Assembly: GCA_034231615.1 (NCBI GenBank) | Contig: CM067317.1 | Location: forward strand, 16,816,264 to 16,880,263 | Reading direction: 5' to 3' | From: Meghimatium bilineatum | Lineage: Eukaryota > Mollusca > Gastropoda > Stylommatophora > Philomycidae | Length of the DNA: 64,000 nucleotides | Shown: piece after piece, positions 22,996 through 36,300 of the stretch | Position numbering within the stretch: position 1 is the stretch's first letter | Layout: every line of letters starts with the position of its first letter | Translations under genes and position numbers: made by a program | The notes under the pieces: generated by a model | The model's database searches: none | Told to the model about the DNA's origin: nothing | The model's input: the letters and a program-made list of their open reading frames with translations, nothing else

Positions 22996-23599
22996 CCTAC
23001 ACTTTTATTCTCTGCCATGATATTCTTATAGTCCGACCAGGAAACTAAAATTTCTTAATATGTTCATGATGTGAAATTACTCATTCTCCCAACTTTGCAT
23101 CCATACAAAAGAGCAAATGATACATAGCCCTTTGGATTTTATCTTGAATGAAATTTATTTTAAATTATTTTTTGTCCTTGATTGTCATTTTAGTAAAGAT
23201 ATCTTAGACATGACAGTTTTTTGTCTGTCTATGTGTTTGTCTGAGTTGCCTATGTGTTGTCTGTCTATTTAATTCTTGAAACAAACGTGCTACACTGACT
23301 TTAATAGACACACACAAAATAAAACACATTTCTAAAGCTAAAAACAAATTGATTGCACACATTTAATCAACTGTACATAGTTCTCAAACAAAAATATGGA
23401 ACAATTAATCTAAAATGCACACTGCCGAGATTTAGTCTTCTGGGTATCAAATGAAGTTCTAGAGAAACCACCCCATTGCACACTGGGTATCGATACAGCC
23501 GCATCATTAACCATTATGTGCATAATATAGTCAGGCAGCTTTACTGTCCTCAACAATTTTAGGTGCTTTCTTTTCAACAGTTTCTTGGTTTAATTATGT

Positions 23600-24015
23600 T
23601 GATTGTCGTCTTCACACACCTGCCATGATCTTAGGTACGCAGATCTCCGTAAATATTGGTGTAGCAGCTGATTGCTGCTGTTGTGCATTGGTTGAATGTC
23701 CTTTATTTACATTTTCATGATGTTCTCTATGCTGATCCTCATTGCCAATTCATGCATTCTCAATTACTGACTCCTGTCATTGACATCAAATGCTCTCACA
23801 GTGCAGACTCTCATAAAGAAATGAGTATGTCTGCTTTATCCATATGTTGAACACTTATTATAGAAACAGAACCAGCTAACTTGATGACTCACTCATTTCA
23901 TTCCACCCCTACATGTCCGGGAACACAGATTACAGTGATTTTCCGCAGTGAAACCCAATTATTAGCCAGCATCAATGACACCACCAAATGTCTACACAGG
24001 TTTCTCAGTGTTTTT
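23600..24015 (-). mobile_element. RNase H end of an RT-RNase H LINE, relic
   Basis: The minus strand reads RKITVICVPGHVGVE, a stop, then VIKLAGSVSI and MDKADILISL. These align block for block with the RNase H end of the better-preserved element at 52787-54712 (FVPGHVGVRGNERAD, then MDRADVLNSL). At least three in-frame stops are present. It lies just downstream of the SEC13 stop codon. Confidence 0.65.
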
Positions 24016-24258
24016 AATGTTTTGTCTCTGGGTACTTTTATTTAAGTCTTAATGTGCAATTTTATTCAGTCTCCACGTGCAATCTCTTTAAACTGACTGC
24101 AACAGTCATTAGGTGCTTTCTCTTTCAAGTCTTTGTTTCAATGATGTATTTTAAATGTTTCTTTTTAAATGACTCTTTCTACATGCCTTCTATTAAATGA
24201 AAATTACAGTAACAAATTAACTCAACATTTTCAAAAACTGAAGTCAATATTATAACAA

Positions 24259-24357
24259 TTATCCGGAAGATGGTCTATCGCTTATCTGGCCTTGACCTTT
24301 GTTGACATCGCTTATACACACCCACTGACCTTCCAAGCTTTCTTTCCAAAGTGTTAC
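24259..24357 (-). CDS. SEC13: SEC13 exon 10 (stop codon)
   Basis: Codons 283-314 plus stop. Follows a CTCCAG acceptor, opens VTLWKES and ends shortly after ISDVNKGQG. The tail after this motif is short compared with vertebrate SEC13. Confidence 0.95.
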   Translation of the reverse strand, partial: VTLWKESLEGQWVCISDVNKGQGQISDRPSSG

Positions 24358-27300
24358 CTGGAGATTACAGTAAAGTTCAAGGTCATCAAATAGATTGTAT
24401 AAGAGAGTATGGGTGTAAAATTTGCAAGACTTCATAGAAAAGACATTTGCAGCTGTCTTGAAATTAGTTCTGAGTATTATTGCAATACTTTGTGTTGGTC
24501 TTCTTAGATGGAGCCTTGCCACCTGATATTAGTTAAAAATGGTACCAAGACATTTGACTTTAATCTAATTTGGTTATCATTCATCTTTATACTCCATCTT
24601 GTGGATATACTATAATGTGTGGTAATAATGAAAAAAATTGGCATGGACCATCAACAGCAACATATTCAATAATAACTCAACAATTTATGAGCTAGCAACA
24701 TGAATATGAAACTAAATATATTATAATATGAAGTACTCTTGTGAAGTAGCAAAATAAGAAATATTTAATATATTATCTTATATATTAACTCTTTCAGGAC
24801 TTGATTATTTTTAGGTTTGGACCAAATTAATTTTATATATGTGTTTTTTATTGTATTACTTGACATACTAATATTGATAAATAGTGTATGTGTAATACAT
24901 CATTGGAAAGGGGAATGGATACAGAATATGAATATATAAGTACATTGATTATATTTGATTGCTTCACAAGGTTACAGTTAGACTTGTGAAGTAATCAAAT
25001 ATCAAATCTAAGCCAGTAAAGTGGCGAAAGGTCCTGTAGACCCATGCCATAAAGCCAGTATAGTGGTGATTGGTCCAGAAAGAGTTAACCAAGTGTGATT
25101 GAGCACAAATGAGTTTGCTAGAAGTGCAGGTCAGTTTTAATCACAAATATTCAAGGTACACCAATTAAAGATGTGTTTTTGATAAAATGATTTTGACTCT
25201 GAGTCTACATACACTGGGATGGTTGCTGGAATGGAGGGCTGAGCACTTATGGGAATGTCCCGCGCGCTGTGAAACCAGTTTCTAATCAAGATTTTGTTTA
25301 AGGTAGCATCTGATAAAACTACTGACCTTGTTATCTCCTCCTGACACTGCTAGAATGTTTCCAGTGGTTGACCAACTCAAATGCCAGACGACATCATCAA
25401 ATTTATGCAGAGTCTTAGGGTTCCATGTGTTGCTTACGCCATCATTGGTCCAAATTATAACTCTACAGTCCTGATGACAAGCAAAAACCAATAATAATAA
25501 AAGCCCTACCAGAACTCTCGAAAATATTCTGTAAAAATGTATATGAAAAGTGATATAATTAAAAATAAACTGCTATAACTTGCAATATATGCACATGCGT
25601 GTGTGTGTGCTCGTGCATAAGGATAACAAACACGTATACTTGTAGATGTCACATACGCTGTCAGTTCATTCAAGACTAGACCTAGGCCGATATACAATGT
25701 AATTTTATTCAATGACAATCTGTGGCACTCCTACTAAATATTTCATACATGTTATTCCATAAATAAACTAAAGTTTTAGTAATATTCCAACAAATAAAAC
25801 ACCAGAACAACAAATAAAACGCGTAGATATCACTTACCATGACATGCCATTCAAAATTAGACATAGAGATATTTCAATCGGACGCAATCCGAATTATATC
25901 CAATGTACTAGTCCTATATGAATCTACAAAATGTCAGAATCTATTTTCCGAAAGTAGCATGTTAATTATATTTTCTATGAAAACAGCTGCAACTCCCAAG
26001 AAATTATCACCATCGGAACACAATCCATGAAATATGGTGTCAAAATTGAACAGCATTTGTTCCAGACATTAGGTGAAAAAACTAAGCTGGACTCCAGTTT
26101 CTTACAACGAAATCTGTTTAGGAATTTAACATGGGGAATGTGACGTATTCATAGTTTCAAATGACACAAATCAATCACCACATGAGCCTAATTTTGTGTA
26201 GTTCCGTACTGATTTATTGGGGCATAGCATATGTATCCATACGCTGCTGGATCTTTAGTGCCGTATTTCCGTTGGCATATTCTTCACATGCGCGTGGACC
26301 CCTAAAGGTTAACAGCTTGAGAACACCGGATATTTTCTCCATTTCTGGTAGATAATTATTCAACAAATGTACAATACAGATTCTCTATAAGACATATTCA
26401 TATGTTGTATATAAACTGTAAACTATACAGTAAATGACTTACCTGGGAGCATGATGCTATTACTGACTTGGGTAACCCTACAGAAGGGGCCCATGCTACA
26501 TCTCTGACCCAGTCACTGTGACCCTCAAGTTTCTGCTCCTCAATCCACTGACCATTGTCCTCTCTGAAATAAAATATTTACATCTTATACTGGATGGGGC
26601 TTAAGTATGTCATAAGTGGTTGGAAAACTAAGCTTGGCCTGCCCACCCACAGCCAAACAACATGATCACAGTCTGCCCTAGCAGACTAAGTTAAGTCCAC
26701 AAAAAAACTCAATATTTCCCAGTTGTGAAAAAATAATGGGGATAGCTATTACTATGTTGAGTCAAAAACATCACACCACTTACCAGACACATTGTTAAAA
26801 AGGATGCAGCGTAATGGAGGAAAAGTTTGAAAGTTGGAGTCTCACAAAACCACATCATGACAAGACCATAGAAAATGTTCACAGAATCCAAAAAAACATT
26901 CTGCAAATACTGTGTACCTTTGAGTAGCAAATAGTACACTGTGCCAACCTTCGCTAGTATAACTAATGTCCAGCATTAACAGGAGATGTACTAAATCTTC
27001 TATGTGATCTGAGATGAATAAAAACCTGAATAAGCAATCTAGATCTCATGCCAGTTACAATTTATTACAAACGATTTTGCATGTCCTATGTTAAAATTTA
27101 TTACAAACGATTTTGCATGTCCTATTTCTATATACATGTATAGGGTTACATCAAGTCAGACAAGAACTCTTGCCCTGTCTATTTATGCTAAACTCTCTAT
27201 ATAGAAGTTACACACACAACAGCACAAACGCACGCACCCACAAAAAGAGATATGGCCAGAAAGAATGTATCACTTACACCCAGATCTTCACCAAGAAGTC

Positions 27301-30300
27301 ACATCCACCAGACACAAATCTCTTCATCGTCTGCTGCTGAACACTTTGTAAATCGAATAGAGCATTAGGAGCTGTCACTGGTGCCCAGCTAACTGCATTA
27401 CATCCAATCTACAAATTATAAAATATGGAAATGTTTAGTCATTAGAATAGATTTTATTCAGTGTCAACTCAATCAAGTTACATGCAAGCCACAACAACCC
27501 CAGCATGCATATCCTTTAACATCTGGAATACTCTGAATACATATGGGTCTCTCTGGAGTGGCAATGTGTTACGTCAGTTCTCTTTTGGTGATTCAGTGGC
27601 TCCTACTCTTTGATTCAAGTGATGAAATCAGTGCAATCGAATCCTTGGGTCCTACAGATATAGGTCACGGACAAGAATTTTCTACTTGTCTCTATCTATG
27701 TTCTCAGACTCATTCCCTCCATGTTTCTGTAATTATGGTGATTTTCTCACAGATGACCGATCGTTAGCAATGTTTTCTTACTGATTCTTTGCACCCTGAC
27801 CTAAAAGTCCAGATCCCGGATGCCACACTGGCATAAATGGGCAATAAAGCATATTAAAGAAAACAACACACTTCTCATAAACATTTATCTTCTACTTCAT
27901 TTGCTCTTGTACAACTGCTGACTGATTGATATAGTCCAAAGAACAGAATGCAATGTGTAGTTATTTATAGTTTGCTGCAATATCTAAGTCTTTCAGCCTA
28001 ACACATCCAACTTCAGCAATAATAATTTTGGGCGACTATGACCTTTTTTCACAGGAAGTTTTTGTTAACAACACCTTCCTGCACTGCTATATCATGGGCT
28101 ATTGTTGTCAGTGTTAGAGTATGCAGTGGCTATTCTGACCCGTAGACCAACGCAGATTGATAGACTTGACAGGATACAGAATGAAGATATGTGTATCATT
28201 CTTGCATGCTTCAAAAGTACAGAAATAGTGGCAATGTGCCACTGTCTGGACCATGATGAAAAGAGCAGAATTTTGTCATGTTCGTTCATACCTACGCATC
28301 AGTGCTGACAAGAACTATCCCTATATGATATTGAAAAATATCAAAGGAAACAGATTAACTGATTCTGGCCAGAATATTTTTAGCGTTTAAATGTAATTAA
28401 ATTTTGTTCGATTTTTGTGTGTGCACATGCATCACGGAAACAAGAAATAGTACTTCTAAATATATTTACATTATAATGTAATATGTATATTTCGAAACAG
28501 AAATGGACAGAGAATGTGATTATCACAAGATCATTTTGAAAAAAAAATGTGGTTAATATATAAAAATTATTTTAGACAGAAAAGAAAATATGTAAATGAC
28601 ACATAAATATTATTTTAGATATGATATTTGACCTTACCGCATTTTTGAATCAATAAATTCCACTCAAACTGTATCATTTCTGTTAGATAATCCAATTACG
28701 AACACAATAATGTATAATATATATGCATAGTTCATCAAAAATGTAACATTCAGAAAGAATTTCGACATCTATCAAAAACAGTAGACTTAACTTTACACGA
28801 AACTCAAATGAAAATATGGCTAATTTTTTGTTTACAAAATGGAGTAAATTTGCAAACACGATTCTAGAAGCATTTACCAGGTTGGATTTCATAATAAATG
28901 ATACCAAAGTAAATCAAATAGTTATTATTTTACGAAAATAAGTAAATTGGAAAAAATATATAAAACATATAAGGAAAAATGACGTCACATACCCCCATTA
29001 TCAAAACTTAACAAAATTTATATCAATACACATAAAAATCATGCAAGAAGTAATGTGAACATATTACACTTTCGATTGGAAACATTCTTATGTTGATATA
29101 AATACCGAAAAAAAAAAAACATGAATGTCATTGGAGTATGACTTATAGGAGTCTTTTCGGCCAGAAGACATTAGGTTTACTGACTTGTATAAGTCTCCAC
29201 GGCTGGAATGAGTTAAAGGAAGGGAAATCATATGACATGGCGAGGAAGAAAGGGTTATTAAATGGGTATGCATATTAGGGAACATAGAACCAGGAGAAGA
29301 ATGAGAAATTAAGCCTAACAAGTTTACAGCTACCATTGAAATACCATAAATTTACAAGTCCAGACTTCGATCAGTGATAATTCATCAGATGAAGATATGG
29401 AATGGATTTGGACAGCCAGCCTGACCCCCACAACATCATTATTCGACTTTTACAACATACATGGCAGGTTATAATTTTGCTATTCTTTGTTCCTCTTTCC
29501 GTCTCCAGCAACACACAGGTGATTGCAAATGCACAATTATTTAAACCACTAATTATATGAAGAACGCAGTAATCATTAGATATTTTAAAAACAACTATTT
29601 GATTAACTCACTCCAGATAAATTGACTAAAGAGTTTACTTACTGTATGAGCATTGTTAATTTTTTTAGTGTCCCATGCACCATCACCTGAAATAAAGAAA
29701 AAAAATTGTCTTTACAAATTAAATACATACCATTTTCAAGCAAAAAAATATATTCTACAGAACTGCACTCTAGCACACTGAAAGAAAAACTTTTGAAACG
29801 TCCATCTGAAACAGCTCTGACAGACAAGCTTCTATGGCCCTAACTCAAAGCATGTGACCATAATAAAAGAAATATTTACTACCCACCTGTACTCGATATA
29901 ACAGAAATAGATCCATCTGAGCTACCACAAGCAAGCGTGAGGCCATATTGGTGTGGTGCAAAACTTACAGAGTTTACTGAAATGTAAAAGATAATTATTT
30001 TAATAAAATTTACCAAAATACAATTACCAATATCATAATGTATTAAATATAAAAGTAGCCGCAATGAAATATAAAATTACCAGTTAAATATTGTATCTTA
30101 CACTAGACAATAAAAAGTTATATCATGAACAAAACAGCTTGTGTACTTCTGTGAAATAAGGAAGTTCCTCCAGAGTTTTATTTCATATCCATCAAATCCA
30201 TCTACTCTTAGCGTTTTCCAATGATTTGAGTTGATGCATTTCATTAAGAAGGAAAAACATAATTACATAGATGAAATGGTGTGAGGCTTCAACAAAAGGC

Positions 30301-33300
30301 CTCAGTGTTGGGTAAATGGGGTTTGCTGCTGCATAATGGTTAATCTAATAAGCGATTTTGGCCTTATTATGATAGACCTTCAAAGCATGTGGCTGGACAA
30401 CACTAGAAATATTTAATATCACAGCAATGAAAAAAAAAGAAATAAAAGTAAACAGAAGTAAGTAAACATTCAAGGTTAAAGTAAATATATACATAATATA
30501 AAAATACAGACAAATAAACAACCTGTGCCAACAGAAAAATATTTTTATATGATATTGCAAAGCATGACAGAAATGAGGCATGAAAATGGCAAAGTTTATA
30601 GTTATTAATGAACAGGATACAAAAACACAAAACAGTAAAAGACAAACAATCAAAAATCATCAGAACAGTGTAGAGACAGGAAATAAAACTTTATATTGGA
30701 TTACACATTTTTTATTTTCAAATTGAACAAATTAATTGCAAAATATTTTACTTTATTATTTTTATTTTTAATTAAATTCCCTATTTGTCCTTATTCTGAA
30801 TTTTGCAGACTTTTGTTTGAAATAATGCACTAGCATTGAATTAATGAAGTATTAAGTTTAAACAATTGCTGTAAGGATTTTCCTTTCACTGCATCGCCAG
30901 GAGGCAGGTAATGAAACATTGAGCTAGGTAATAAATATGTCTGGTTCAATCACATCTACCATGGAAACCAAAGCATCACATTTATAACAGGAAGGAATTA
31001 CCCTGAGGTGGGCAATAAATATGTCAGATTAAGTCCATAACTACAAGTTTCAACCGCGACTTAGTAACACCAAAAATTATGGAACAAGCAATGGCATAAC
31101 AGATTGAGGACAAGAACATCCTTTGTCAATCTAACATCTGCAAGTCTCTGCATTGAAGCACACACATCAAATTAATATTACATGACAGATGTATGCATCA
31201 TGTGCTTCCCTATGAATAAAATTCTAATCCAACAAGTAAAACTTGGAAAAAGTTTAATGAAGATTTGCTAATCACTAGCAACACACAACGTTTGATGTTT
31301 CACCCCAATCCACATCCTCAGAGGGAATCAGGGTGCCATCAAAGGAACACTTATGATATGGACCACACAGAAAAAAAGAGGTGTGGCAAAAATGTGGAGA
31401 GCACAATATTAAGTATGATACTGACCAAAAAAATTAGATCATTTCACTGCTGTCCTACAAGATACTAGGGATAATGACCACTAATTGCTTTGAAGATTGA
31501 TGGTTAATAAATAAATAGAAAGTGGTTGTTTAATTATTTTAAGTAATAAGTGACTACACAGTTATAATGTCTTTACAATTATTTCAATGAAATGTTAATG
31601 ATTGTTCGTTCACCTGATGAGTCATGATGAGAATGTTCATACAGCTTTCCCCATGTTCCATTGGTTTCCTTCCAAATGATCACCTTCCTGTCATAGCCAC
31701 ATGAAGCTAGCATGTTACCAAACATTGGGTGTGCCCATGCCAGCTGCCACACAGGACCTTCGTGTCTGTGATGAAATATGAATAATGTCTTATACTGATG
31801 AATAGGACAATAAGAAATTATAAGATAGAAAACAAAAATACAGAGATAGATGACTAAGAAAATAATTAATTATAACAATAATATGGAAAATACAGAAAAA
31901 GTAACAGCACATATCAAAATAAGGAAATGGGTGACTATGAACACAGGAAAATACAACAACAAGGAATGGTGACAATGATGATGGTGTAATTCATTTATCT
32001 GTGATTGTGTAGCTTTTGACAGCCAATAACCTTTCTGACTGAACACATGCAAAAACAACCAGCAGATAACAAATAATGCATACTACAAAATAACTATGAA
32101 CTAAGGTTATAAATGTATAAGCAGAACATGGAACAAGACTTTAATGATGATAAGATAGAATGTGATAGAATGGCAAACTCCTGAATTTATCCCTTTGCAG
32201 GATGAAAATTGCCTTATATGTTGGGAACGAATCCACGAAAGAAGACACCAAACAGCAATATCTTTCTATAACAATAAGAAGAAAATGATGGACTTATATT
32301 TGACATATACTTTGAATGAATAAAAATAGACTGCCACTACAAGCATTAAATGGGAACAAGATACAAGAGAAAGACCAAGGGAGACTCTTCACAGAAAAAC
32401 CGACAAGAGGGTATGACTATGGGTCTCAACAACATGCAAGAATTACACATGCATCACACCGCTCAAACTGGAGAGCTGGTTTATACACTGTAATCTACGC
32501 TGAAGGAACATAGATAGACAGAAAATCCACACTAAAGAACACATTTATCTTACAATGCCCAAAAGCTACTGATGATGACTCTGTGTATCGGGGACCCGGG
32601 ATTAAATAGAGTAGAGCAACCGGCCAAACCAATCAGGACAACAAAAACACAATCAAAATTATGCAGTGGAACAGTGAGGGTGTGGCTAAGAAGAAATTAG
32701 AACTGCAGAATTTCCTTCAAAAGCAAAAGATTGATGTCTTGTGCATTCAGGAGACACATCTTAATGACAGCAACAGATTCTCCATCAGAGGCTTTGAATG
32801 CTTCAGATTAGATAGATTAGGCCACAAAGGAGGGATCATCACAATGGTACGAAATAACATACCTACTACAGAAATCGCACGTAACCCAGAGGACTCAGAA
32901 CATCTCACCATCAAATTACATACAACCCCAAAACCACTGATTATCACATATTTCTACTGCCCAAACAACAAAAAATTACACCTCAGGACAATACCTCTCA
33001 CATCATCAAATCATATTATAGTTGGAGATTTCAACAGTCATTCCCCAAGCTGGGGTTACCCAACTATGGACTTGAGAGGAGAAGAAATAGAAGACTGGAT
33101 GATAGAAAATAGGCTAATCCTTATAAATGAACATCTATCAGAGCCAACCTTTTACTCCAGACGATGGAAATCTCAGAGCACTCCAGATCTGGCCATTGCA
33201 ACAGAAGACATCCAACGTGTGACAGAAAGAGTAGTGGCACAACAGCTTGGTGGGAGTGACCACAAGCCCGTAATATTAACAATAAAAGGGAACCACAAGA

Positions 33301-36300
33301 CAGAAAAGCAACAACACAAAATCGCTAGCTGGAACTACAAAAAGGCTAACTGGGACACTTACCAACGCCTTACAGAGGAAAAACTACTAACACATCTTAC
33401 AGCAAGAAATATACGGAAAGATGCAAAATTAATAACAGGAATAATCCTGGAAGCTGCCAACAACAGTATACCTAGAGGAAGAAGACAAAACTACAAACCC
33501 TTCTGGAACAAAAAACTCCAGGCTATGCATGATGAAGCCTCTGCTGCAAGATCCAAGATGGAAACTAGACCAACAGAAACCAATATCACCGAACACAATA
33601 GACTGCAAGCAATTTTCAGGAGAGAAAAGCTAAACAGCATTAGATCCAGCTGGAAAGAAAAAACAGCAACACTCAACATGGAAAAAGACTCAACAAAAAT
33701 GTGGAAACTTATCAAGTGTCTCAATGAAGAAAACAACCCCCAAAGTAGTATCATCATAGAAGACAAGGGGAAGTCCTACACTGGCACACAAGCTGCAAAT
33801 ATTCTAGCAGACTCCTATGCTGAAGAAAGCAAAATTAAGATAACTAGAACAAGAACTGCTGAAGTAAGACGAGAGACAAAAAACCTTGTAAATAAACATC
33901 AACCTTGCCCAGGCACAATGACCTCACCTTTTCACAAATCAGAACTTAACATGGCAATTCAAAATCTAAAAAAGAAGAAAGCCCCTGGACCCGATGGAAT
34001 CACAAATGAAATGCTCCAACACCTAGGTCCTGTGGGTGGAAGCAGAATCCTAGACCTTTTTAATGAATCATGGGCGCAAGGGATCTTCCCAGAAGAATGG
34101 AAAGAGGCAGAAATAATTCCAATTGTCAAGAAAGGAAAACCAAAAACCAACAAAACAAGTTACCGCCCTATCAGTCTACTTAGTTGCTTAGGAAAGGTCA
34201 TGGAAAAAATGGTGAATAACAGACTCTTAAACTACCTGGAGGAAAACAATCTTCTAGATGACTGCCAATCAGGCTTCAGAAAACACAGATGCACTGAGGA
34301 CCAAACAACATACCTTGCCCAGGAAATAGAAGATGCTTTCCAGAAAAAATCAAAACTCCTAGCCACCTTCTTTGACCTCACAAAGGCCTTTGACAAAGTC
34401 TGGAAAGAGGGGCTATTGCTAAAACTTGCCCAGAAAGGAATCAGAGGCAAAATGTTTCAGTGGATAAAAAGCTTCCTACGAGGCAGACATGCAAGAGTCA
34501 AACTCCAGGGAATGAAAAGTAAAATGGTCAACATAACAGAAGGTGTCCCACAGGGAGGAATTCTGTCCCCCACACTCTTTATAGTTTTTATAGACGATCT
34601 GCCAAAACTATTCACACCATATGTACATAGAGCTCTCCATGCAGACGATCTTGCTATCTGGACCCAATCAGAATACATTGGAGTTGCAAAAGTTAGAATG
34701 CAGGAGGCAATAAACAAAGTTGAAGAGTGGGCAAAAACCTGGGGTGTTCAAATAAACAAAAGTAAGACCGTCACTACACTCTTCACCCTCTCCACAAAGC
34801 CTGAAAATTATACTCTCACTCTAGACAATACCCCACTCCCAAAAGAAAACACCCCAGTCTACCTGGGGCTAAAATTTGACAAAAGACTTACTTGGGGATC
34901 ACACATTGAAGAGACAGAAAATAAAGCCACACGCAGACTACAAATAATGAAAAAACTATCTGGGACAGATTGGGGAGCCAACATAAAAACCATAAGACAA
35001 GTCTATGTAGGTCACATTCGTCCAACTCTGGAATATGGATTGACCACATATGCAACAGCAGCAAACACCAATCTTCAAAAGCTGGACAAAATTCAAAATG
35101 CAGGTCTCCGAATCATAACAGGAGGACTAAGGAGCACACCTATAACATCAATGGAAGCAACAGCAGGATTACAAAACCTAACAGACCGCAGGGATGAGAA
35201 AATCACAATAATGACAGAAAAATTTAGACGTCTGAAACATCACCCTATGCATGAAAAAACAAAAGAACTAACAAAAAACAGACTGAAAAGACCAAGCTTC
35301 AATCACCTATCAAAAAAACTTATGAAAGCCAATAAAGAAGTAACCAGCAACAATCCGGATGAATGGGAACAGCTAGAAGCATATTGCAACATCACAAACA
35401 CTTCACCCATATATACAGCAAAACTTACAATACCAGGCATTGAGAGCAAAACTATGGAAACCCCTACTGCCCTTAAGGCAAAAACACTTGATCACCTAGA
35501 CACCCAATACCCTACCGCACAGTGGATTCATGTCTTCACAGATGGATCATCAGAGGGTGCAGTAAAGAAAGGAGGAGCTGGGATACAAATACTCATACCA
35601 AACACCCCAAAACTAGAACTCTCAATTGCTACTGGCAAATTATCAACAAATTACAGGGCAGAGCTACAAGCAATCTTGGAAGCATCAAAGGCTCTAGAGG
35701 AACCGAGGCTCAAAGGAGCTAACATAGTCTTCTTGTGTGACTGCATGTCAGTACTCCAAACCATCCAAAAGGAACCTAAAGATCTCCTAACAAAAACAAC
35801 TGTAGAACTTCTAAATCAACTATCTGCCAACAATAAAGTTGTGCTGCAGTGGATCCCTGCACACTGTGGAATAGCAGGAAATGAAGGAGCTGACAGACTG
35901 GCAAAAGCAGGTGCAAAAAAGGAACAATTCCACCACAGAATATCACTGACTGAAGCAAAAACCCTCATCAAAGGAATATACAAACATACATGGAGTCAGA
36001 GAACAGGCAGTAACTTTCCACAGGACCCTATTCTAAAGCTAAACAGGTCACAACAAACCACAATTTTTAGACTTCGCACAGGACACTGCAGACTACAAGC
36101 ACATCTCCACAAAATTAAGGCTGCCCAAACTGACCAATGCCCATGTCAAAAGGGTCCCCAGACTCCAGAACATATTCTGCAGACATGCCCACTCTTTGAT
36201 GACGTGAGAACCAAAATATGGCCTCAAGAGACAGATCTGAAGGTGAAGCTGTGGGGCAACCGTGAGGACCTCCTGCTGACAACTGAATTCATGGAGGCGG

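Noticed and set aside
30345..30653. 102-codon Cys/Phe-rich minus-strand frame in SEC13 intron 4
   Set aside because: AT-rich composition artefact, no domain, and skipped by the in-phase SEC13 exon chain.
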